Below, piece after piece: positions 1 to 6,400 of a stretch of DNA of 10,532 bases. The stretch is from NCBI GenBank assembly GCA_030156305.1, contig JASGMZ010000092.1:1-10532 (forward strand), written 5' to 3'. Numbering within the stretch: position 1 is the stretch's first letter; each line of letters opens with the position of its first letter. The DNA comes from Bacteroidales bacterium. Its GTDB lineage: Bacteria; Bacteroidota; Bacteroidia; Bacteroidales; UBA12077. Under the pieces are notes generated by a model. The model did not search any database and was not told where the DNA came from. It was given only the letters and a program-made list of their open reading frames with translations. The position numbers and the translations under genes were made by a program.

Positions 1-232
1 ATGGATTGTATTTTTTTGCACTTTCGAATCGTAAGCGGACAATTTCAGAAAAAGCTCTGGATAATCCGGTGCTTTTACAAGGCTTTCCTATAATTGTTTC
101 ACATGCCGATTTTATAGGATGATTATTTTTTTCAACAGAAAAAATGCCGGAATAAAGAAAGATAAGAAGAATTATTCCGGCAAAAGATAAATTAATGCTA
201 TGATATGGATGTTTTAGGTATTTAATATCCAT
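1..232 (-). CDS. DUF2752 family membrane protein (partial, runs off left edge)
   Basis: Reading the minus strand from an ATG at 232-230 gives 77 open codons to the window edge, so the C-terminal part is missing. Residues 13-31 or so form a hydrophobic segment (INLSFAGIILLIFLYSG). They are followed by a cysteine region, with CETIIGKPCKSTGLSRAF at about residues 44-61, then RFESAKKYNP. The pattern Cys-x(7)-Cys, then GLSRAF, then an Asn-Pro resembles the DUF2752 signature (CPF..TGIPCPGCGLTRA...YNP), although the second cysteine pair is reduced here. These are small membrane proteins of unknown function. The ATG lies 2 nt after the stop of the DUF4190-like gene, so the two are very likely co-transcribed and translationally coupled. 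The family call rests on this short region only. Confidence 0.72.
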   Translation of the reverse strand, partial: MDIKYLKHPYHSINLSFAGIILLIFLYSGIFSVEKNNHPIKSACETIIGKPCKSTGLSRAFSEIVRLRFESAKKYNP

Positions 233-234
233 TT

Positions 235-729
235 TTATTCATCAGTAGTATCGTCTTCAAGCTCTTTGTTTGCTTTTTTTACCTCATCATTAAATTCTTT
301 TAAAGCTTTCCCTGCTGCACGGCCAATCTCTTCCGCATTTTCTTCCGATACTTCTTCAATCTCCCCTTCTAACTCTTCCATGGCCTCTTCCAGTTCTTTC
401 ATATCTTCATCATCAAGCTCTTCTTTCCTTGCTTTTTCAATCTTTTTTTCCATTTTAGAAGGATCACTTTTAAAGATATAAATTTGCCATGATGCAATGG
501 CGGTACCAATAATTGAAATGATAAGTGCAGCAATAACTAACCCCTTTGCGGCATTTGCTTTATTGGCTTGTGAAAAGCCTATTGCACTAAGAACAATAGC
601 AACTATTCCTGGCAAAATGGCCCAAACACCTATACATGGAATAAATGAAATAATTAATGTGATAATTCCAAGAACAAGCCCTGCAATACCAAGTCCCTGT
701 CTGGTATTTGATATTTTGTTTTCTTCCAT
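235..729 (-). CDS. DUF4190-like small membrane protein with acidic coiled-coil tail
   Basis: This is a 164-residue protein. I place the start at the ATG at 729-727; the frame stays open two codons further to a TTG, which is a weaker choice. Residues 11-52 and 63-87 are strongly hydrophobic and Gly/Ile/Leu-rich (GLGIAGLVLGIITLIISF; ILPGIVAIVLSAIGFSQA; GLVIAALIISIIGTAIAS), giving two or three membrane segments. The layout, with a short polar link (QANKANAAKG) before the last helix, matches DUF4190-type domains. Residues 88-164 are soluble and charged: first basic (KMEKKIEKARKEE), then very acidic (ELEEAMEELEGEIEEVSEE), with coiled-coil character. Function is unknown. It lies 2 nt upstream of a DUF2752 gene and 76 nt downstream of a secreted thioredoxin-like gene on the same strand. 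I see no clear TAnnTTTG promoter just upstream, which fits read-through from that gene. Confidence 0.82.
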   Translation of the reverse strand: MEENKISNTRQGLGIAGLVLGIITLIISFIPCIGVWAILPGIVAIVLSAIGFSQANKANAAKGLVIAALIISIIGTAIASWQIYIFKSDPSKMEKKIEKARKEELDDEDMKELEEAMEELEGEIEEVSEENAEEIGRAAGKALKEFNDEVKKANKELEDDTTDE

Positions 730-805
730 AATCAATGTTATTTAGTTGATTTAATATTATCTAATATATCAAAAGGACGAAAATTCTCCAATTATTGCTG
801 CATGC

Positions 806-1324
806 TTAAATGTTTGTGAAAATTTTTTCAATATCTTTTTCAAGCGACTCTTCTGGCCATTCTACTATTCTTCCCATTTCCTTTTCATGATCATAAAAAA
901 TAAATGTAGGAACGAAATCTATATTTAAGCTTGTTAAGGGTATATTTTTGGCTTCTTTATTCCTGTCTACTGCAATAATGGAAATTTGGACAGGATCTAT
1001 TTTTAAAAACGATGCAATTTTCATAAAGCGGGGCACTTCTCTTTGGCTATCGCTACACCAGGTTCCAAGCACAATAACAATTTTTAAATCTTTATCTACC
1101 TTATGAATTACCGGTTTTAAATTTTCTTTATCAACTATGTAGCTTTCATATTCCGCTAAAAACCACTCATCAAAGGGAGGTGATGTGAGTGCATCTTTAT
1201 TGCAGTATCCAATTAGAATTTCTTCGTTGGTTTTTTCATCAAACATTGTTTTGTTAATTGTGTTTTGGGCATTTGATCCTAAGTATATGCCTGAAAGTAA
1301 AAATATGAATAACAGTTTTTTCAT
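806..1324 (-). CDS. Secreted thioredoxin-fold protein with single-cysteine WCSDS motif
   Basis: The ATG at 1324-1322 begins a 172-residue protein with a clear signal peptide (MKKLLFIFLLSGIYLGSNAQ, cleavage likely near residue 19 or 20). An ATG 13 codons upstream also stays in frame, but it would bury the signal peptide, so I reject it. The thioredoxin fold shows as a beta strand (KIVIVLGTW, 81-89), the active-site loop WCSDSQREVPRF (89-100), a second strand ending AVDRN (118-122), and the cis-proline turn VPTFIFYD (138-145). The active site has only the first cysteine (C90); the usual second one is replaced in C-S-D-S. The only other mature cysteine is C41. Bacteroidota have many TlpA/thioredoxin-like envelope proteins of this kind. 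The role is probably redox or disulfide handling, or binding, in the periplasm, but the substrate is unknown. It is divergent from the broken transporter at 1426. Confidence 0.85.
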   Translation of the reverse strand: MKKLLFIFLLSGIYLGSNAQNTINKTMFDEKTNEEILIGYCNKDALTSPPFDEWFLAEYESYIVDKENLKPVIHKVDKDLKIVIVLGTWCSDSQREVPRFMKIASFLKIDPVQISIIAVDRNKEAKNIPLTSLNIDFVPTFIFYDHEKEMGRIVEWPEESLEKDIEKIFTNI

Positions 1325-1425
1325 AGGTGTAAATTTTGTATAAAAATAGAATTTATTTTTCAATATGTTGTTTTATAAATCATTATTTTAGTGATTTATT
1401 AAAATTGAGCATTTAATCGACGAAA

Positions 1426-2668
1426 ATGAGTCAGATTTCAGTTTAGCGTTCACAAATTAATTTCAGATCTTTTTTATGGCATGCCATATTTTTGCCACTT
1501 GCAAGTAATTTTATGGATATCGACACCATTATTCCCGCGATGTTAATTCAGGCAGGAGGAAATTCTTTATACCTCGGTATTTTAACTGCAATTTTGCTGG
1601 GAGGATCGAGTTTTTTTCAATTGTTTTTTCCGGGTATCTTTCCGATAAATCATTAAAGAAAAACTATCTTTAACAGCAAAAAATCTAAGGATACTTTCTT
1701 TTTTTGGACTTTCGCTTCTGTTCTTTTATTCCAATAATATCAGGAGTGATCTCGTCATTTCTTTTATTTTTATTATTATTTCTTTTTTTGCCTTGAGTGG
1801 TTCTTTTGCGAATATATCTTATATGGATATTTTTGGTAAATCTGTAAAGGCAGAAAAACGTAAGAAATTTTTTACGCTAAAAGAATCTATTACAAGTATC
1901 GGTATATTTATATCGGCTTTAGTTGTTAGGGAATTGTTAAAACGATTTGATTATCCATCTAATTACAGCCTGTTGTTTTTTGTTGCTGCTGTTTTACTTT
2001 TGATTGCATCGATGGGTTTTTGGCAAATTCGGGAGAAAAGGTCTAAAATTTCAAACAAACAAGGACTTATTACTTTCCTGAAAAAAATACCGGCTGAAAT
2101 TAAACAAAACCCAAATTTGAAATATTATTTGTTAATCATTAATTTTTTAGGTTTTGGCATGAGCCTGCTTCCTTTTCTAATTTTATTTGCCAAAGAAAAT
2201 TTTGAGTTGTCTGATAAAATGATAGGTAACTTTTTGGTATTTCGTGTAGTTGGAATGGTCGTTTCCGGGCTGATATTTTACAGGTTGTCGACAAAAGTAA
2301 ATTATAAATTCATGGTACGGGCGGCTTCGTTAGCAGGTGCACTAATTCCACTTGTTAGTTTATTTCTGGTAAATTATGAGTTGTATTATCAATTTTTGTT
2401 TTTATTCTCCGGATTTTTTGTTTCGGTTTATAAAATTTCTAAAAGCGGTATTTTAATGGAGATATCCACTATCGAAAACAGGCCAGCTTATACAGGAATT
2501 TCTGGTGCAGGAGATATTGCTTCTCTTTTATTTCCACTTATAGCCGGGCTATTAATTTCTGTATTAGGATTCCATATTGTTTTTATTGGCATTTCGCTGA
2601 TAGTACTTTCAGGTTTTTTTATAGCTCCAAATTTAAATTGTACACAGCCATTGAATGAAACAATTTAA
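1426..2668 (+). pseudogene. MFS transporter, disrupted near its N-terminus (amber plus two frameshifts)
   Basis: Pieced together, this encodes about 414 residues, the usual length for a 12-helix major facilitator superfamily permease. Frame 1 from the ATG at 1426 reads MSQISV, then hits TAG at 1444-1446. It then continues with convincing transporter N-terminus sequence (NFRSFLWHAIFLPLASNFMD, IIPAMLIQAGG, LTAILLGGSSFFQLFF). After GIF near 1641 the coding frame moves to frame 3 (SDKSLKKNYL, 1641-1670), then near 1670 to frame 2 (LTAKNLRILSFFGL), which stays open to TAA at 2666-2668. Both shifts look like loss of one T from a TTTT run. The remainder, about 330 residues, is intact and has many hydrophobic helices, including GFGMSLLPFLILFAKENF and YTGISGAGDIASLLFPLIAG. 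Without the lesions it would be an exporter or uptake permease of unknown substrate. A weak AT hairpin (2665-2685) overlaps the stop. Sequencing error is the alternative explanation. Confidence 0.8.
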
Positions 2669-2746
2669 TCAGTGTTCTTGATTAAGTATCACAATATTAG
2701 ACTCTTGTTATTTATATCTATTACAAATAAGGATTAACTAATCTGT

Positions 2747-2762
2747 TTAGTTTGAAAACTAA
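2747..2762. promoter_or_regulatory. Palindromic operator, probable BlaI-family binding site
   Basis: A perfect 7-2-7 palindrome, TTAGTTT-GA-AAACTAA, sits 24 bp before the blaI-like ATG and overlaps the -33 promoter element. Related half-sites lie on both sides (AACTAA at 2736-2741 and TTTTAGTTT at 2766-2774), so there may be several repressor contacts. Known BlaI/MecI repressors are dimers that bind inverted repeats over their own promoters. The position suggests that repressor binding blocks RNA polymerase. That this protein binds here is inference from position and symmetry. Confidence 0.65.
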
Positions 2763-2781
2763 GAGTTTTAGTTTATATTTG
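2751..2781 (+). promoter_or_regulatory. Bacteroidota-type promoter of the blaI-M56-TPR operon
   Basis: A TTTG element at 2751-2754 is followed after 19 bp by TATATTTG at 2774-2781. This matches the phylum's housekeeping promoter pattern (-33 TTTG, -7 TAnnTTTG). Transcription should begin roughly 3-7 nt after the -7 box, that is at or next to the ATG at 2786. The message is therefore expected to be leaderless or nearly so, in keeping with the absence of a Shine-Dalgarno sequence. Confidence 0.68.
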
Positions 2782-2785
2782 TAAT

Positions 2786-3169
2786 ATGAAAGAATTAACC
2801 AGGGCAGAAGAACAAGTAATGGAATATCTCTGGAAGCTTGAAAAAGCTTTTGTAAAAGATATTCTTGAACAATTTCCGGAGCCGCGTCCGGCTTACAATA
2901 CGGTTTCTACTATTGTAAGAATATTAGAAAAGAAAGGAATGATTGGATACCATGCTTATGGGAAAACGCATGAGTATTATCCGTTATATTCAAAGTCAGA
3001 ATATAAAAAAGGACGTTTTAAAGAGGTGGTAAAAAAGCATTTTAATAATTCCTATCAAAAATTTGCATCATTTTTTGCACGCGAAGAAGACCTTTCAATT
3101 GATGATTTGGAAGAAATGAAACGAATTATGGAAGCAGAGATACAAAAAAGAAAAACCAAAAAAACATAG
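2786..3169 (+). CDS. BlaI/MecI/CopY-family transcriptional repressor
   Basis: This 127-residue protein has the normal length and layout of the family. Residues 1-70 are a winged-helix DNA-binding domain: LTRAEEQVMEYLWKLEKAFV, then the recognition-helix region PAYNTVSTIVRILEKKGMI (35-53), then the wing YGKTHEYYPL (59-67). Residues 75-120 are the helical dimerisation part ending in a Lys-rich tail. BlaI and MecI are held off DNA by proteolysis after an M56 membrane sensor is activated. The expected scissile region aligns with SFFAREEDLS (95-104), so the position corresponding to Asn-Phe of the staphylococcal proteins is Phe96-Phe97. Its stop (TAG, 3167-3169) abuts the ATG of the M56 gene, so the two are coupled. 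It probably represses its own operon through the palindromes upstream. No beta-lactamase gene is in the window, so I give no gene symbol. Confidence 0.93.
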   Translation: MKELTRAEEQVMEYLWKLEKAFVKDILEQFPEPRPAYNTVSTIVRILEKKGMIGYHAYGKTHEYYPLYSKSEYKKGRFKEVVKKHFNNSYQKFASFFAREEDLSIDDLEEMKRIMEAEIQKRKTKKT

Positions 3170-4501
3170 ATGGATATTAACTTTATCAATATAATTGAAT
3201 CGGTTGTAACACTGGCTTTATTCTATTTTTTCTATCAAAGGTTTCTCAAAAAAGAAACTTTTCATCAGTTAAACAGGGTATATTTGCTTACAACGCTACT
3301 TTTTGCTGTCTCAGTCCCATTTTTCCAGTTAAATATTGATTTTGGAAACATATCATTTTTGTCATTTGCAAAAAACAGTGATGTGGCGAATACGATAGCC
3401 GGCTTAAAAAACGGATATAATGAACTGGGGGCTGTAATAATATATGGCTCAGCCAGTAAATTTAGCTGGCCCTTCATTCGCGAAATTTTGGGATTGATTT
3501 ATTATTTTGGCGTGCTTTTATCTGCCTTGTTTTTTATGGCAGGCTTAATACGAATAATTCTTTTAATAAGTTTTGGCAAAAAAATACGCTATGGCAGATA
3601 TAGCATTATAGAAACCAAAAACTCCATGGTTCCTTTTTCACTTTTTAAGTGGATCATCATAAATCCTGAAAAGTATTCTTCATATGATATCAAGCAGGTT
3701 ATTGCTCATGAGAAGATTCATGCTTTTCAGTTACACTCTCTCGATTTGATTATTATTGAGGTACTTGTTATTCTGTTTTGGTTTAATCCTTTCATCTATG
3801 GGTACCGAAAATCGATTAGGGAAGTTCATGAATATCTTGCTGATGAGGCTGTTTTAAGAAATGGCTTCGATAAAATAAGTTACCAGCAATTATTATTTAA
3901 ACAGGCATCAGGTTCCCGATTTATCGGGTTAACCAGTAGATTTAGTTATTCATTATCAAAAAACCGTTTAAAAATGTTAACCATGATGAAATCAAAAAAC
4001 AGTTCAAAAATTAAATTAGCCCTGGCCATTCCGTTGGCTATTGCTTTTATGGCCTTTTTTACAAATTCAGCAGATTTTGTAAAAGCATCTAATAATACAG
4101 ACTTAGTTACAATTGAGCAGAAAGATACCGTAAAAACTAATGATGAGGAGAAAAAATTTAGTGAAGATGTTTATTATAAAGTTGATAAGATGCCCAGGTT
4201 TCAGGGAAAAAAACCAAGCCATTTTAGAAATTTTGTCACTGAAAATTTAAATTATCCTGAAGAAGCTGTTAAGCATAAGTTGTCGGGAAAAGTTTACGTA
4301 TCCTTTACTATTGATAAAGAAGGTAATCTTGTAGATGCAGAAGTAATAAGAAGTGCTTATCCGGTGCTGGATGCTGAGGCCTTAAGGGTTACCAATCTTT
4401 CTCCAAAATGGGAGGCGGGTGAAAATCAGGGTGAAAAGGTAAATGTGCGATTTACATTTCCGGTTATTTTTTCGTTAGAAAATAAAACGCAGGAGAAATA
4501 A
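3170..4501 (+). CDS. BlaR1-like M56 membrane metallopeptidase with C-terminal TonB domain
   Basis: This 443-residue membrane protein is the partner of the BlaI-type repressor. Hydrophobic segments lie at about 6-24, 37-55, 106-131, 191-208 and 283-300. The zinc protease motif is HEKIH (180-184, HExxH), followed by EVHEYLADEAV (218-228), which supplies the downstream acidic ligand expected in the M56 family. After the last membrane helix come a polar linker and a domain at about 340-440 that matches TonB C-termini: MPRFQGKKPSHFRNFV, then NYPEEA, LSGKVYVSFTIDKEGNLVDA and ALRVTNLSPKWEAGE. The penicillin-binding sensor domain of classical BlaR1 is absent; the TonB-like domain occupies its place in the periplasm. 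Activation would presumably trigger the HExxH protease facing the cytoplasm and clear BlaI. The inducer is unknown. The start is fixed by the TAGATG junction with the preceding gene. Confidence 0.92.
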   Translation: MDINFINIIESVVTLALFYFFYQRFLKKETFHQLNRVYLLTTLLFAVSVPFFQLNIDFGNISFLSFAKNSDVANTIAGLKNGYNELGAVIIYGSASKFSWPFIREILGLIYYFGVLLSALFFMAGLIRIILLISFGKKIRYGRYSIIETKNSMVPFSLFKWIIINPEKYSSYDIKQVIAHEKIHAFQLHSLDLIIIEVLVILFWFNPFIYGYRKSIREVHEYLADEAVLRNGFDKISYQQLLFKQASGSRFIGLTSRFSYSLSKNRLKMLTMMKSKNSSKIKLALAIPLAIAFMAFFTNSADFVKASNNTDLVTIEQKDTVKTNDEEKKFSEDVYYKVDKMPRFQGKKPSHFRNFVTENLNYPEEAVKHKLSGKVYVSFTIDKEGNLVDAEVIRSAYPVLDAEALRVTNLSPKWEAGENQGEKVNVRFTFPVIFSLENKTQEK

Positions 4502-4547
4502 AATTTTAATAAAGCCTGATAAACATTCCGGACTTAAAATTATACGC

Positions 4548-5861
4548 ATGAGACATCTATTATTATTTATTTTAGTGGGTTTATTTTCTTTAAAGTGTTT
4601 TTCTCAAAACACCAGTAAATATCATTCATTGGAACTGGCTATCTTAAATGCTCAGTACGATTCTGCTATTTGTTTCGCTAATCGGTTATTGAGCGAAGAT
4701 TCCTTAGACTGGAAAGCGCATTATTATAAAGGAAAATCAAATTTGGCTATAAATAAGTATTTTGAAGCCCTTGAAAATTTTCAAAAAGCCCATGAAATTG
4801 ATACTGCCAATTTTTTAATTGAAAATTCACTGGCAAAAATTTATGATTTTACAGGACAAAAAGAGAAAGCCATTAATATCTATTATGATCAATATTTAAG
4901 AGATACAAACCGAATAGAACCCATTGAGAATCTTGCTGAAATTTTTAGAAAGAGCGGAGAGTATTCTCCTGCCATACATTATTATCAGAAAGCTATTGCA
5001 ATAAACCATACCAATTTTAATTACTTTAAACAATTGGGATATTGCTTAAAGCAGATAAATTTAAATCAGCCGGCCATATTTTATTATCAAAATGCACTCC
5101 GGTTAAATCCATATGATCTGGTTAGTTATAAACGATTAGCGAATTTGCAAAACACAGAGAAATTTTTTGATCAGGCAATTAATACTTGCCAAACAGGGTT
5201 GAAATATTATCCTGAGGATATTATGTTAAAAAAGTTGTTGGGATATGGATATTATTTAAACAAAGAATTAGATACGGCAGCGATAACTTTTAATGAAGTA
5301 ATAGCAAAAGGCGACACCTCTTTTTTTAGCTTAAAATATTTGGGTTTAACCTATTTTGAAATGCAACAATTTGAAAAAGCAGCCGATATATTATTGCAGT
5401 CAGTAGAGTTAGTAGATGATGATGCCGAAGTGTTATTCTATCTGGGCTCTGCTTATGGGCGATATGGAGAATATGATAAAGGCGTATTGTATTTGAATAA
5501 AGCGTTGAAAGTAATAGAACCTCCGGCTAAGCAAGTTGCCAGTATATGTGAAGAATTTGCTTATTTATACCGTGAAATGGAGAAATATGAACTTTCGGTT
5601 GAATATTTAAAAATGGCTTACCGCAACAGTGCAAAGCCTATTCTTTCATTTAAAATGGGCCAAATCTACGATCTTTATCTTGATGATAAAAAATTAGCTA
5701 TTGATTATTACGATGGTTATCTGACTATGGCCAACCATAATGATACTGTTCAACCGGATATTGTATATTCAAATACCGATGAAAAGGAGTTAAAAGAATA
5801 TGTAAAAAACAGAATTCGTAAGCTTGAAGAAGAGCTGTTTTTCGAAGATGCAAACAAATAA
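4548..5861 (+). CDS. Secreted tetratricopeptide-repeat (TPR) protein
   Basis: The protein has 437 residues and an N-terminal signal peptide (about residues 1-19, MRHLLLFILVGLFSLKCFS). Its one early cysteine follows a lysine, so it lacks a good lipobox and a lipoprotein is unlikely. From about residue 55 to 397 it is made of roughly ten TPR units with the usual G-Y-A/F spacing: NKYFEALENFQKAHEID, GEYSPAIHYYQKAIAIN, NLNQPAIFYYQNALRLNP, QQFEKAADILLQSVEL and GEYDKGVLYLNKALKV are typical second helices. A charged helical tail follows (ELKEYVKNRIRKLEEEL). TPR arrays are protein-binding scaffolds, and this one should lie in the periplasm or at the cell surface. The gene begins 46 bp after the M56 gene with no intervening terminator and ends at a strong hairpin, so it is probably the last gene of the blaI operon. 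It may be a partner of the TonB-like sensor domain; that is inference. Confidence 0.88.
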   Translation: MRHLLLFILVGLFSLKCFSQNTSKYHSLELAILNAQYDSAICFANRLLSEDSLDWKAHYYKGKSNLAINKYFEALENFQKAHEIDTANFLIENSLAKIYDFTGQKEKAINIYYDQYLRDTNRIEPIENLAEIFRKSGEYSPAIHYYQKAIAINHTNFNYFKQLGYCLKQINLNQPAIFYYQNALRLNPYDLVSYKRLANLQNTEKFFDQAINTCQTGLKYYPEDIMLKKLLGYGYYLNKELDTAAITFNEVIAKGDTSFFSLKYLGLTYFEMQQFEKAADILLQSVELVDDDAEVLFYLGSAYGRYGEYDKGVLYLNKALKVIEPPAKQVASICEEFAYLYREMEKYELSVEYLKMAYRNSAKPILSFKMGQIYDLYLDDKKLAIDYYDGYLTMANHNDTVQPDIVYSNTDEKELKEYVKNRIRKLEEELFFEDANK

Positions 5862-5890
5862 AAATAGGGTTGAAATTTTCAACCCTATTT
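5862..5890. terminator. Bidirectional hairpin terminator between convergent genes
   Basis: AAATAGGGTTGAA (5862-5874) pairs perfectly with TTCAACCCTATTT (5878-5890), leaving only a 3-nt loop if fully paired. It starts right after the TPR gene's stop, and the minus-strand bTHX gene ends 10 bp further on. The A/T flanks give a run of U at the stem end in both directions, so it can end transcription from either side. Confidence 0.85.
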
Positions 5891-5899
5891 AATCGGATT

Positions 5900-6265
5900 T
5901 TATTTTTTATCCTTTTCTTCTTTGGTATCCTTCTTGGGTTCTTTTTTTTCTGCAGTTTTCTTTTGTGCAGTTTTTTTGGCCGTTGTTTTCTTAGCCGTTG
6001 TTTTTTTAGTTGTAGTCTTTTTCGCCGTTGATTTGGCTGTTGTAGTTTTTTTGGCTGCTGTAGATTTCTTTTCCGTTTTTGGTTTGGTTTCCTTTTTTGC
6101 AGCAGGTTTATCTTCAGTTTTTGGTTTGGGCGTAGTGGTTTCTTTTTTCTTTACACTTTCTTTTTTACTGTTTTCAACATTTTTGAAATGTTTTCGAGGT
6201 CTGCGTTTTCCGAAACTTCCGCTAAAAAGTTTCCCTCTTCTGGTTTTTATATCTCCTTTACCCAT
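5900..6265 (-). CDS. 30S ribosomal protein bTHX with histone-H1-like Lys/Ala/Thr tail
   Basis: The first 28 or so residues (MGKGDIKTRRGKLFSGSFGKRRPRK) match the bTHX family, a tiny basic protein that sits in the head of the 30S ribosomal subunit in Thermus and is present in Bacteroidota. Family members are usually only about 25-60 residues long. Here residues 29-121 form a long low-complexity extension of KKTTAKK, KKTTTKK and KPKTE units ending in an acidic/basic mix (KEPKKDTKEEKDKK). That tail resembles bacterial histone-H1-like proteins and is probably disordered and able to bind nucleic acid. The start at 6265 is fixed by the conserved MGKGD. A phylum-type -7 box lies about 35 bp upstream. 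It could equally be annotated as a histone-like protein, but the N-terminus argues for bTHX. Confidence 0.85.
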   Translation of the reverse strand: MGKGDIKTRRGKLFSGSFGKRRPRKHFKNVENSKKESVKKKETTTPKPKTEDKPAAKKETKPKTEKKSTAAKKTTTAKSTAKKTTTKKTTAKKTTAKKTAQKKTAEKKEPKKDTKEEKDKK

Positions 6266-6299
6266 AATATTAATTTTTAGTTATTATTTCCTTTGCACC

Positions 6300-6307
6300 C
6301 AAATATA
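6300..6307 (-). promoter_or_regulatory. Probable -7 box of the bTHX gene
   Basis: On the minus strand this reads TATATTTG, an exact TAnnTTTG match, 34 bp before the bTHX ATG. A TTG that could serve as the -33 element lies at 6326-6324, with a rather short 16-bp spacer. An AAAGGA stretch in the predicted leader (6293-6288) could help ribosome binding. Confidence 0.5.
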
Positions 6308-6351
6308 AGAATATTAGTGTAAACAAGGAAATATTCTGAATATTAAAAAAA

Positions 6352-6377
6352 GAAAGCTGGTATTTCAACCAGCTTTC
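6352..6377 (-). terminator. Intrinsic terminator of hppA
   Basis: GAAAGCTGGT (6352-6361) pairs with ACCAGCTTTC (6368-6377) around a 6-nt loop. On the minus strand the stem is followed directly by TTTTTTTAATA (6351-6341), the U-tract of a rho-independent terminator. It lies 23 bp past the hppA stop and separates hppA from the bTHX promoter. Confidence 0.88.
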
Positions 6378-6400
6378 ATTGTTTAAAAAATGCATTCTGT

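Larger units (their letters stand above)
2721..2784. repeat. Outer 9-bp inverted repeat framing the blaI promoter
   Basis: TTACAAATA at 2721-2729 is matched exactly by its reverse complement TATTTGTAA at 2776-2784. The arms contain TACA and TGTA, the classic half-site bases of BlaI/MecI operators, and they flank the central TTAGTTT palindrome. The right arm overlaps the -7 box. This could be a second operator, or a pair of half-sites used by a looped or cooperative repressor complex. The arms are AT-rich, so chance is possible. Confidence 0.45.

Noticed and set aside
266..745. Plus-strand frames opposite the DUF4190-like gene (266-481, 497-745)
   Set aside because: Ser/Phe-rich complement of the acidic tail and hydrophobic helices; no independent support.
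1325..1363. Longer form of the thioredoxin-like protein starting at ATG 1363
   Set aside because: It adds 13 residues before a perfect signal peptide; the internal ATG at 1324 is far more natural.
1793..2668. Stand-alone 291-residue transporter gene starting at TTG 1793
   Set aside because: The same frame reads clear transporter sequence further upstream to about 1670, and other frames supply the N-terminal helices, so this is the 3' part of a broken gene.
2665..2685. Hairpin TTAATCA/TGATTAA as terminator of the broken transporter
   Set aside because: Only 7 bp, AT-only apart from one pair, and no T-run follows; too weak to call.
3265..3477. Minus-strand frame inside the M56 gene
   Set aside because: Antisense shadow of a well-supported gene.
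5922..6308. Plus-strand frame opposite the bTHX tail, Val/Phe/Ala-rich
   Set aside because: Its apparent hydrophobic helices are just the complement of the Lys/Thr/Ala repeat codons. It also crosses the terminator and promoter region.
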